The notes below the pieces were generated by a model. The model did no database searches and was not told where the DNA came from. It saw only the letters and a list, made by a program, of their open reading frames with translations. A stretch of 64,000 nt of DNA from Tetrahymena thermophila SB210 (Eukaryota; Ciliophora; Oligohymenophorea; Hymenostomatida; Tetrahymenidae). The position numbers and the translations under genes are program-made. The DNA lies in the NCBI RefSeq assembly GCF_000189635.1, contig NW_002476301.1:372001-436000 (forward strand), read 5' to 3'. Below, one piece after another: positions 15,101 through 25,221 of this stretch. Position 1 is the stretch's first letter; each line of letters starts with the position of its first letter.

Positions 15101-15839
15101 TATGGATATAAAAAGGCAGCTTAAAAAAATGGTGAATTGTTCAAAGGCCGTCCACTTGAAATCAACTTGGGTCTTTAATCAGGAGTGAATATGAACAAAA
15201 AAGTGTATTGATTTCTTATATGATATAAGTCTTAGACATTTTTTAATTAAAATAAATATTAGACCTTTCATGTAAAATAAGGGCAGCAAGCACTAATCAA
15301 AGCTACTAAAATCAAGAAGTAAAAGTAGGGAAAAGAAAAGTAGTAGAAGTAAGAGTAATGAAGACAGCTATAGTAGAAGCAGAAGTAGAAGTAGAAGTAG
15401 TTCTAGCAAACGTAGTAGCAGCAGAAGTAGCAGTAGAAGTCGTAGTAGTAACAGCGGTAGCTAGAGCTAAAGTCGTAGTAGGAGTAATAGTTAAGGAGAA
15501 GATAAAAAAAGTTCTTCAAGAAGAGATTCGACTTAGCATAATCGTCATAGGGATCGCTATAGAAACTAAGATAGAAGAAAAAACGATAGCCGCAGTAGAT
15601 CTAGAAGCTAAGAAAGAAGAAACTCTTAGCACAGTCGTGATAATAACAGGCATTATAATCGTCACTAGCATGGCCGTCAATAATACTAAAACAAAAACTA
15701 TTAAAGTTAAGGGTAGAGAGGTGGTTAAGGCCAAAATAGAAGCAATTATAACAACAATAACGGTAACCGCAATTATGGAGGTGGATAAAGGCACGGAGGT
15801 TAAGGATCACACTATGGTGGCAGTGGACACAGAAATTGA
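12105..15839 (+). CDS. Acidic / RRM / RS-domain RNA-binding protein (SR-like)
   Basis: The first exon (12105 to about 12590) encodes MFTSVRKNKIKPVLGSD and then a strongly acidic Asp/Glu region with Gln/Asn stretches. RRM exons follow in consistent phase. Exon 13048-13139 has RNP2 (TIVVTNLNF). Exon 13787-13874 has RNP1 (KGRAFVQY). Exon 15116-15202 closes the fold (NGELFKGRPLEINL). The last exon, 15282-15839, is an RS domain (SRSRSRSRS-like repeats) that turns into Arg/Gln/Gly/Asn-rich sequence (RGGQ, NYGGG) and stops at TGA. RRM plus RS proteins act in nuclear pre-mRNA splicing. The acidic N-terminus plus Gly/Arg tail also recalls nucleolin/Gar2. Introns of about 650 and 1240 bases split the RRM. 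The junction between the acidic exon and 13048 is unresolved, since the only phase-matching donor is a non-canonical GTTTTA near 12590. Two separate genes is the alternative. Confidence 0.78.
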
Positions 15840-17294
15840 GTTAAGGAGAAATAAAAACATAAAATCAAATTTATAATTCATTTTTAGCTCGAGTTGTATT
15901 CGCGCTAAATAATTGTGAAATCTAAAATTAAAAAAGGCACATTACATTAAATGAATTAAAATTGATTTTTGATTCTGAAAAGAGAGAAAAACAAGCAAAC
16001 AAAAAATTAAATTGGATTGCATAATTTAAAAATTTACATACAAATTCTATCTTATTTTGATTAATAGTATTTGTGTATAGAGCTTGATAAATTTAATTAA
16101 TTACCATAAATTGGATATATAAATTATGTAAATAAATAAAGTTTTTTTAATCCTGACCATTAAATTAGAAGAATAACTGAATAGATATTTTTAAACTTTT
16201 TTTATTCAACAGATACATCGTTGATCTTTACGTTTGTCTATTCATTTTCTAGAAGTTATTTTAAAATTCTACTCTAAAGGAGTAGTAAATAAAAAGTGCA
16301 AATAAAATTTAAAAAATTAATAACCGACACTTGTTTATGTTTTTAAAATTTAGATTTGGTGGGTTTTTTAAATTTCAAATCCTATGTCATGAAATAATAT
16401 AATAGCTGGTTTATTTTTAAATTTATCAATTTTTTAATTTTTTACAATGCAAAATTTAATATCAAAATGCAGATTAAGTATATTTTTCTTTTATACTTTT
16501 TTGTCCTTTTTTTTTGTGGAAGATTCACATGTAAAGAAATATTAACTTTTTCTTAATTAATTAATCGATTTCTCCTTCTTATTTTTTAAAATTTTGCATA
16601 AGAAATATTTGTTTATGCTTAAACCACTAATTTTTACAAAGAGAACAGAAAGGAGAGCTATTCAAAAAGGATAAAATTTTTTCAGACAATCCCTCATCTA
16701 CCATATGTACAATTCTACTTTCCTTTAAATATTATAACTAGTTTTTTTATATTAGCTTTTTTAGCCTATAAGTTTTGCTTAAATGAGAAAACTAGTAGAT
16801 TTATTATGAATTTCGGATTTTGGATGAGCTAAACAAACGAAATAAAATATGATGGAGTCGAATTTCTAAAATTTATGAACAAATAAACAAAAATAATAGA
16901 TTTAAATTTATTTATTTAGCTGGGGTCAATAAATGGAGTTGATTATTTTCAACCATTTATTATATTTAATTTTTGAAGGGTTAGCAAACAAGGGTATTAG
17001 GTAAATAGAATTCCTATATACTTTTCTAAAACCTACATACCTACCCCTTTAGTAATGCTAGTTTTCAGTATTAAAAATAATTAATCTGATAATTAACTAT
17101 GTATCAAAAAAAGAGCGAGAGGGAGAGAGTATATAGATTGATATTGCTTATAAAGATTGGTAAAAGTTATTTATTAAAAGTAATAATTAATAATTTAAAA
17201 AATAAAAGCAATTTTTACCTATTAAAAAAAAAGAAGGTGAAATAATTCACAAATAAAAACCAATAAAAAATAATAAATATTAAGTCGACAAAAA
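15840..17294. other. Intergenic, AT-rich
   Basis: A 1.45 kb spacer. A possible 3'-UTR hairpin (TTTAGC / GCTAAA, 15883-15909) lies about 45 bases after the RS protein stop. A purine-rich patch (AGAGCGAGAGGGAGAGAG) lies near 17110. No protein-like frame is seen on either strand. Confidence 0.5.
15883..15909 (+). other. Candidate 3'-UTR hairpin of the RS protein gene
   Basis: TTTAGC and GCTAAA enclose a 15-base GC-richer loop (TCGAGTTGTATTCGC), about 45 bases after the stop codon. It could be an RNA-processing or stability element, or chance. Confidence 0.25.
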
Positions 17295-17855
17295 ATGTCA
17301 GCATTTTTCTTTGGTAATATAACCGTTTCCAGAAATGACTTTTTCACTTCTAACGAAGCTGTTTCTAATCTTAAAGAAGAATCTGGAAGTGCTCACGCTG
17401 CTTCACCAAAGACATCCAACATGCTTTATGCAAACTCAAGCACCAACTTCTATCAAGTAGCTGCTGCCTGTCATAAGATTGAAAGTCCTACTTGCACTAA
17501 AACTCAATAGGCTTGTCCTTCTGAAATGATTGATGAATCAGACTTCATCGGTTTTGATTTTTGCTTAAATGCTCCTCTTATAAAAAAGAGTAGCAGCATA
17601 CTTAATTCAAAAGAAATCGATGTTTCTGAATTCTCAATTAGAGAAGAAGCTAATTCATGTGAATTAAATCTCAACGCAAACGACAATATTTAATACACAG
17701 CTAACTCTAGTTAAAGTTCAATGTAATTTTTTTAATTCAATATTTCTTTTCTATCTCATCAATCAATGATTCAATCAACCAATAAGCATATCCTAATAAA
17801 TTTATTTATGATTTCCTATTTAGAATCTTTTTTCATTATAAAATTTCGAAATTGA
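17295..17855 (+). CDS. Unknown small protein, Ser/Asn-rich
   Basis: An intronless frame runs from ATG 17295 to the first in-frame TGA at 17853-17855 (186 residues). The first 140 residues have coding-like composition, with GCT, TCT, AAG and CAA/TAA codons and clearly higher GC than the flanks: MSAFFFGNITVSRNDFFTSN at the start, then Ser-, Ala- and Cys-containing stretches (AAACHKIESPTCTKTQ) and an acidic/Ser segment. The last 45 residues are AT-rich and hydrophobic and look like read-through of a 3' flank. With TGA as the only stop they would still be translated unless an intron intervenes. I recognise no domain, signal peptide or convincing membrane span. It sits alone in a gene-poor stretch. 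Confidence 0.6.
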
Positions 17856-20800
17856 CTGGGGATTTTTAATTCCAAATAATATCGAAAATGAATTTAGAGT
17901 AGAAAAAATAAACAATAATAATTAATAAAATAAAAAGTTAGCTTTTAACCGCTCGTTAAAAAATCAATAAAAAATAAAAAATTTTATTATTGTTTGATTC
18001 TAAAAAAGGAATAAATTATTATTTTCTATCATTTTAATTAAAAAATAACATGCTCATTAATTAATTTTTCTTTATAATTAAAAAGTGATATTAGTGATTT
18101 CAGCTTATGAATCAATTGAAAGACTAAAACATCAAATCTCCTTTTGCAGCCTCCTACCTGCAGTACAGAGACTTTCAGATGTTAAAAAACTCAAAAACTA
18201 ACAACTCACACATATACTTCTATTGAAGAATTCTTTCTCTCTCACTTAAATCTTCTCTATAATAAAAACCAAACATTCTATATAATAATACAATCAATCA
18301 ATAAACCAATTAATTATTTTGATTAACTATCAAAAATTTATTATAAATTCCTAAAAAATATCCATTTGGTATTTTCTTTTTATTAACAAATCCTCTATTC
18401 TACTTTAATAACGAAAAATAAGAGATCTTGAAAAAGATTTTTTAAATAAAATAACTAACTAAATAACTAACTTCAGTTCGTATCACCTAGCTTAATGAAC
18501 TAATTATTGAAATAGTGCTCACAAGTTAGCTAAGATTTCTAAGCTGATATCTATTTGATATCATTTTAAATTAAAAAATATAGCTAAGAAATATTAGCAA
18601 CTTCCAATGCACCTACTTCTTTACTTACTTACTAAAAAACAAACAATCAAACTATTATAGTTACTCGAAATGGGATTTACTTCAAGAGATTAAAAAATCG
18701 CGTAAATGTCAATTTTAGACTACTCAAATCAAAATTTGCTCAATAAAGATAGCACCAACTTACTTAAGCTAAATTGGGTATATACTTAATAATTGCAAGC
18801 ACAATTATAGTAATCAATTAAAATAGTTTTTAATAAAATTTCTCTCCATAGCTCACAAACAAAAAAAATAGTGAAGTTTTGTATGGTAGGATTTTTTTCT
18901 ATATATTTATAAATGCAGACAATAGAAAAAGTTGGTGATGAATACAGGTTTGGAAAATATTTCCTTTTAATTTTTAAATATAATTATCAAGTCTTTGCTC
19001 GCAAACTACTGTCTGTATTCTTTTCTTTTAGAAAGGGGAAAAGTAATAAATTATTAAAAGCAAAAATTTAAAAATTTACAATGAAAAAAAGTTAATAACT
19101 AATTTCTCCCCTTAATAAAGATCAATCAATAAACAAAGCAAACTCTGTCCCCACTTACAAATAATATAAGCTAATTAAATCAATAATAACTACTAATTGA
19201 CAAGCAAATTGCGCGAAAAATATATAATGATTAATCAAGTCAGTATTAAGCCTAACATATATACTAAGCTGCCAACTAACATTATTTATTCCTTGTTAGA
19301 TCATTGGAATAGAGAAACATTTTCATTAAGATAGATAAAAATTTAGTTTTACTTTAAATCTTTTTATTTTCTTAATAAAATTAATTCTTCTACTCCCATC
19401 CTAACAAAAACTTAGGCCAAACGAAATTGACTGAGGTGGCTTATTACTTATCTTCTTATTGCCTCAAACAAAAAAAATCCAAGACATTACATAACCTATA
19501 AATTGAAAGTTATTATTGTTTAGAGTAGCCAGTACAGATACTTAGAATCAGAGGATTACATCCTGACTAAAATAAAAATACCATAGTGAAAAAAAAATAA
19601 ATGATAATAATATTAATAATAATAATTATAAAAATAAAAAAAATAATAATAATAACTAATAAGATATTTTATCTTACCTCATCTATAATAATCTTCTTAA
19701 CTAAAAATCTTATCCATTAATATAAGTAAGCTTATAACATCAATTTCCAATTTTTTTGGAGTCCATAACAATATACATATATAAAAATAAATAAATAAAT
19801 AGATATAGTTATTTCATCTTTTGAAACTTTGTTCATCTTTTTATAAATTAAAATCAACATACAAATATTTGTATTCCTCATTTAACTAATATTTCTTTTA
19901 AAACGAAGAGTTATTTACTTTCCTTTTAATATATTTTTACTTCATAATCATAAAAAATTACTTATGTTTCTTTCTTTTTTCCATACTTTCATAAAATTTC
20001 TTAGGGATAAAAATCTCTTTACTTTAAAAAACCTTTATATAAGTGTGAAACTTTTTATGATAAAAAGATGTATTGAATTTGACATACTTTAATATTAGAT
20101 TTCGAATATAATAAATATAATATTTCTATAAAATAATAACATTTAATATTTCTAGCACTAAAGTAATTTAAACTCTCTTGTTTTGATTTCAACTAATTTA
20201 TATACAGAAAACTCTATTAAATTTACAATTATTTAAAAAGTGTATTGATATTTTTTCTTTTTTTCTAATTGAAATTATGTGGTAGTGTGTATTATTAACT
20301 CAACACTCTATTTTATCTGCAGAGTAATAAATATTTAAATTTTATGCCAACAGAAAAAAAAACAAAGGAATTAGATTTATCGTTTTAAAACCACACAAAA
20401 TATTTAAATTTTTTATTTTTATAGAAATTGATTAATTAATGTAAAGAATTAGGTTTTTAGCTTTACAATTCATAATAATACAAACAATAAATAACACAAA
20501 AGACAAACACAGACCGAATGACTGACTGACTGATTACAAGTTATATAAATGAATTATAATTGATCAAAATTTAATTTTAATTTATTATAAAAAAAAGGAA
20601 CAAAAGATATAAATCTTATAGTTATAATATTCCTTTTATAAAGTTTTATTCCCACCAATTATTATATTTTCAAAAGCATTGGCACTATATATCTTTTGTA
20701 ATAAATAGATAATCTTACAATTCAATTAAATTGTGATTGATTCTCCCTTCTTATTTTTTTCTCAGTAAATTACAATAATAAAAATAGTCTTACATGCCTT

Positions 20801-21026
20801 CTTTAATAAATTTTTATTATATCTTACTTTACTCATTATTTTTTTTTCTTTCTATTTTCTATGAATTTAACCATGAATTTTATTGCATTTTATAGGTACT
20901 ATTAAAATGTAGATTTAAAAACTTTATTTTACTTAGCGTAGTGTTTTCTAGGAGTAAAAGTTAAAAGTTAAGCATTATCTTAAATAACAAAAATACTTAA
21001 TTTATCTATATAAAAATATTCTTAGT
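17856..21026. other. 3.2 kb gene-poor region
   Basis: Mostly AT-rich without recognisable protein. The part at 18090-18790 is less AT-rich than usual and pyrimidine-rich in places (CTCCTTTTGCAGCCTCCTACC near 18140). A TGA-free frame at 18670-19200 is listed separately. AAT/ATA trinucleotide-rich sequence occurs near 19600-19660. It could be a long 3' UTR of the 17295 gene, a noncoding transcript or regulatory DNA. Confidence 0.4.
18670..19200 (+). CDS. Possible ORF, weak support
   Basis: Reading with TAA/TAG as Gln, a frame of 176 codons is open from ATG 18670 to TGA 19198-19200. The first third (MGFTSRDQKIAQMSILDYSN, then NLLNKDSTNLLKLNW) has protein-like composition. The rest becomes hydrophobic and AT-driven. 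In AT-rich DNA with a single stop codon, frames of this length arise by chance fairly often, so this may not be a gene. No homology is recognised. Confidence 0.2.
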
Positions 21027-22052
21027 ATGATTGGTATAACAAAGGCTCTAACTCAAGATTTTGTAAGGAAGGCACCAAAAATAGAACTACATGCTCACTT
21101 AAACGGCTGTGTTAGAAGATAGACTTTATTTGAAATAGCCCAAAGAAAGTAAATTAATGTAGACCTTTCTATCTTCGATTTGAGAAATATAAAAGGGGCC
21201 TTTTCAATCTTTTCACTCATCCATTAGGTGCTTCGAGATTTATAGGACATTCGTAGAGTTAGCAGGGAAGTTCTGGAAGATTTTAGAGACTAAAATGTAG
21301 CTTATTTAGAACTCAGAACCACCCCTAAATCTTGTGAGTTAGGTACTTACACTAAAGAGCAGTACCTTAATACAGTTATAGATGAGATTCAAAAGTTTTA
21401 GTAATAGTATGGAGACAAAATGCAAGCCAGATTATTGGTAAGCATTGACAGAGGACGTCCTTTGGAGGATGCTCAATCAACTTTAAATCATATTTTAAAA
21501 TTAAAAAATAATAATATAATTGTTGGCCTCGATTTCTCAGGAAATCCTTCTAAAAGTACCTTTAAAGAATATGAATAATTACTTGAATAGGCTCGTAAAG
21601 AAGGTTTCAAAATAACAATTCATGTGGCTGAATTAGAAGGCGAAGAATATTTATAAGAATCATTTGATATTGTTAATTTTAAACCAGATAGATTAGGTCA
21701 CTTCAATTTTTACAACTAAGACCTGTACAGCAAAGTTAGATAACTTAATATCCCTATTGAAATGTGCCCTACTAGCAATTTTTACACTGTGAACATGAAA
21801 TCTCTCAGCGAGCATCATTTTAAAGAATTTTTTTACCAGGGTCATACAATCAATCTGAACACCGATGATACATGTGTATTTGATACAGATATTACCTAAG
21901 AGCATTTCAAGATGATACAGGCCTTTAACCTATCAGAAGATGAATTTAAATCTCTTTTAGTTAGATCATCTAACATGATTTTTGATCAAGCTTATAAACC
22001 TTTATTATAATAAAGAATAAATGAATATTTTTCTACTAGTAAAAATGAATGA
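21027..22052 (+). CDS. Adenosine deaminase-like protein (ADAL/MAPDA type)
   Basis: A single-exon enzyme of 341 residues (ATG 21027, TGA 22050-22052). It belongs to the metal-dependent adenosine/AMP deaminase family. The closest subgroup by motif is ADAL (N6-methyl-AMP deaminase), which removes the N6 group from N6-methyl-AMP to give IMP. Visible motifs in order: the zinc-binding HAHLNG near residue 22 (ADAL-type HLNG rather than HLDG), LELRTTPK, the catalytic/metal motif HVAE (about residue 200), DRLGH, PTSN, and the metal Asp pair in NTDDTCVF. All expected catalytic residues appear present, and length is normal for the family. It stands alone, with about 3 kb of non-coding DNA on each side. 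Its product IMP would be a substrate for the IMPDH-family enzyme at 6625-8540; that link is inferred. Confidence 0.92.
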
Positions 22053-25000
22053 AGGAAGAGATAACTAAAAAAGCACATAAATACAAAATACTGAATTTGA
22101 AAATATAAAAAATATAAAGCTTTTGATGTATCTAACACTTATGAGACATTTTTGTACATTTATTTGTTCCATTTTTTGTTTAATGTAATTTCTTTAAAAA
22201 AATACTTACACAAAATAAGTAAATAAATAGATAAATTAAAAAAGATGTAAACATAATCGTTTGTGCATTGCATATATGAATGAATTAATGATTAATATTT
22301 TGTTTATTTACTTATTTCATAGTATATTAAAAAATTTTAGATTAAATACTTTTGAATTACAATCATAAAAACAAATAGTCTAATCCATAATAAATTTTTT
22401 AGATAAAATATTTATTTTTAGAATAAAATCTAATCTTTATCAAAATATTGCTAGCTTATTAGCATTACAAGATGCTTTTATAAACAAAAAAATCTTGAAC
22501 AAAAACTTAGAAATTCTTCTACTTTCTTTTATTATATTCTTAGATATTAAAAAATAATTAGCAAAAGGAAGACCTTATTTGATTAAGTTAGATGCTACTA
22601 AATCTTAAGTGATAATTTTTTAAATATTTTCAAATACCTTTCTTGATAATATATTTAATATAAATGTCAGATAATCTTTTGTGAATGCAAGTAAGTACAC
22701 TAAATAGATTTTAATATTAACTTTTTTAAGCGGTCAGTAAGTCTTATTTTAGTAATTATTAAGAGAGGAAAAAGAAAAATTCATGTTCCTTAAATTTAAA
22801 AATTCATTATTAATAAAGTTAGAAATTTTCTATAAGAAATTTTACATTATATGTTTGTTCTTAAAATTTAAAACTTATAAAAAGCATTTATGATTCTTCA
22901 AATTTCTTTTATTAAATTAAAATGCTCTGTAAATTAATACCAATAAGTGATAAAAAATATATTTCTTTAAGCTTCATTCAAAATTATGAAGCCATAGTAA
23001 TTATTATTTACTACTATAGATATTTTTCATTCTTTGTTCATTCATTAAAAATAGACAAATAATAGAATATTTTTAAGATTTATTTAAATAGTTTGAAATA
23101 CGAACCCCAAAAAAAGCTAAGATTGTCTTCTTAAGCAGCTAAGTAAATTTTTATATAAAATTTTATTAAAAAATTCCTATTAACCAATTTATCTTATATA
23201 ATTTAAAAATCAAGATTACACTAATTTAAGTATACCAAAACTTTATAAAATATTTTTGAATTTTACTTATCTCAATTCAATCTAAAACTTATCAAATATT
23301 ATTTGGCAATTGATTTTGTAGAATTTAATTTCATAGAGTGTAGAAGAAAATATGTAATAATTATTAATCAATATGTTATATTTGTTTACTACTCTAACAC
23401 TCCCTTTGATTTAAAATTTCTCAATATTTTTACTTTGAATTTGAATCAAAAAACTCTTAATCCTTTTATTCCTGCTAAGATAATCGGTTAGAAAACAATT
23501 CACTGCTAATCATAATCTTGATTGTAATTATATTTATAGAGTGATGATTAATTTTTGATGAAATCGTAATTTAACAGTCACAAAAAAATAATAATCATTA
23601 TTAAGCTTTTATGATACTCTATTTTTATAAATTATGTGTATTATTACATTGGCTGTAAATTTGTTTTCTATTATTATCATCATTTTGATCATATATTAAC
23701 TACAATCAAGACAGCTAATTAATTTTTATTAATTCTTGAACTCAAATATTAAAATACTTAATTGATAGGTTTAAATTATAAAAATCTATTTTATTTTTAA
23801 TTCTTCTATACAAAATAATCAAATAATAAAGTTTATTTGTAAAAATTAACTTTTACCTTTTAATAATAACTTAATAGCACTTAGCGTTTCAATTTATCAA
23901 AAAATTAGTTGAAAAATTATGATAAAATTTGATTTATTAGAACTTCGATGGTCTAATATTCTATTGATAAATTAAATAAAAAACTAATTTTTAACTTTTA
24001 TCAGTTAGCCTATCAGTTAATTTTTAAAATTTAATCTTTTAGCCAAGCAATATTTCATAGTTAAAATACCTAAATGTTTTGATTTTTGTGAAAAAAATAT
24101 TATATCCCTATCAATAAAAAGGTAAAATATAATGATTTTAAAAATAGCATCAGTGTTTTGTCTATATATTCAATGATACTTTTTAGTAAGAATTGTTAAA
24201 ACAAAAGCAACCAATTTTTACCTGAAATTTTTAATGCTATTAACACATATTTATAAATTTGAAATTTTAATCTTTAATTCACAGTTAAATATAAAAAATA
24301 ATATTAAATTTAACAAAAAAAATTATTATATTTATAACATCTTTGATCTAGTTAAAAGAAAGAAATTCATAAAAAAATATTAAATTTAATTTATGAAATA
24401 ATAATTATTTTATTAAATTAAAAAATGAACCTAAGGTTTAGCTTTTTACTCAGGGTTATTATTTTTAAACAACGAAAAAATAATAAAAAACATTAATGTA
24501 ATATTAGTGATTAGGATACTATTTTAAGATAGAATCAAAATGAAAAAACATAAAACTTGTCACTGTAAAATTAGTTTGTTTCTAAAAGAATTATTTATTA
24601 TTCCAAATAAAAATAACTAAGAAAAGTAATTATAATACAAGATAAAGAATATATCACATTTACTAATTCTTTTTGCAAAATTTTATTTTAGGGATAAATT
24701 GAAAAAAATTTTGCATTCATTGTTTTTTTATTAATCTTACCCGATTGTATCTATTTGTTGGTTTTGTTGGTACAATCTATCAAATTATATTAATATCAAA
24801 GTTATTTTAATTTTTTTGTATTTTACCTTTATTTGGTTTAAATAATATAATTTATATGTTATTTTTTTAGTCACATTTATTTGATTAAACAATTTTTAAG
24901 ATTTGATAATAGTTTTTATGTTAAATTCTATACAAAACAAATAATTTTTATGGGGTGTTTATGACACACATATATAAATTACTTTACTATTTACTATTTT

Positions 25001-25221
25001 TACGTACTTAGTTTCTTCTAAAAGCAAAAGAATTAAGTCTTTAAATTAATATAAATTACTCAGGATTAAAATACTTTTAATTTTTATACAACTGTGAATA
25101 GTTAAAAGCTAATTAACCTAATAAATAAATCGCTTATAATAAGCTATTCTATACTTGAATATTTTCTTACTTATTATTTATATAATATAGCCTATTTATT
25201 GTTTCTTTAATATATTTCATT
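22053..25221. other. 3.2 kb gene-poor region
   Basis: AT-rich, with no recognisable protein. A TGA-free frame near 22370-22880 contains a short protein-like stretch (AKGRPYLIKLDATKSQ), but most of it is Ile/Phe/Leu/Lys noise. The MITE-like inverted repeat at 23511-23713 lies here. Around 23890-24010 there are interleaved short inverted copies (TTTATCAA / TTGATAAA and AAAATTAGTTG / AACTAATTTTT). Confidence 0.45.
23505..23719. repeat. MITE-like imperfect inverted repeat, 203 bp
   Basis: The left end carries TCTTGATTGTAATTA (23516 on). The right end carries TAACTACAATCAAGA, its near-perfect reverse complement (ends at 23711). Further in, ATGATGATTA and ATTTAACAGTCA on the left match ATGATGATAA and ATTTACAGCCA on the right arm read in reverse, so the whole block folds on itself imperfectly. 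The block 23511-23713 is flanked on both sides by GCTAAT (23505-23510 and 23714-23719), a candidate 6-bp target-site duplication. No coding capacity. It is most like a decayed non-autonomous DNA transposon. Confidence 0.45.

Noticed and set aside
15358-15876. Val/Glu/Ala-rich frame (+) and two antisense frames over the RS domain
   Set aside because: They are other-frame shadows of the Ser/Arg repeat exon. The frame with mod-0 codons gives a clear RS domain ending at TGA 15837-15839.
21693-21905. Minus-strand frame of 70 codons
   Set aside because: Antisense shadow of the adenosine-deaminase-like gene.
22370-22880. TGA-free plus-strand frame with a short protein-like stretch
   Set aside because: No good start, mostly Ile/Phe/Leu/Lys from AT-rich DNA. 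Frames of this length are expected by chance with one stop codon. It could be a decayed gene, but I cannot support it.
23303-23491. 62-codon plus-strand frame
   Set aside because: AT-driven composition, no homology, no gene context.
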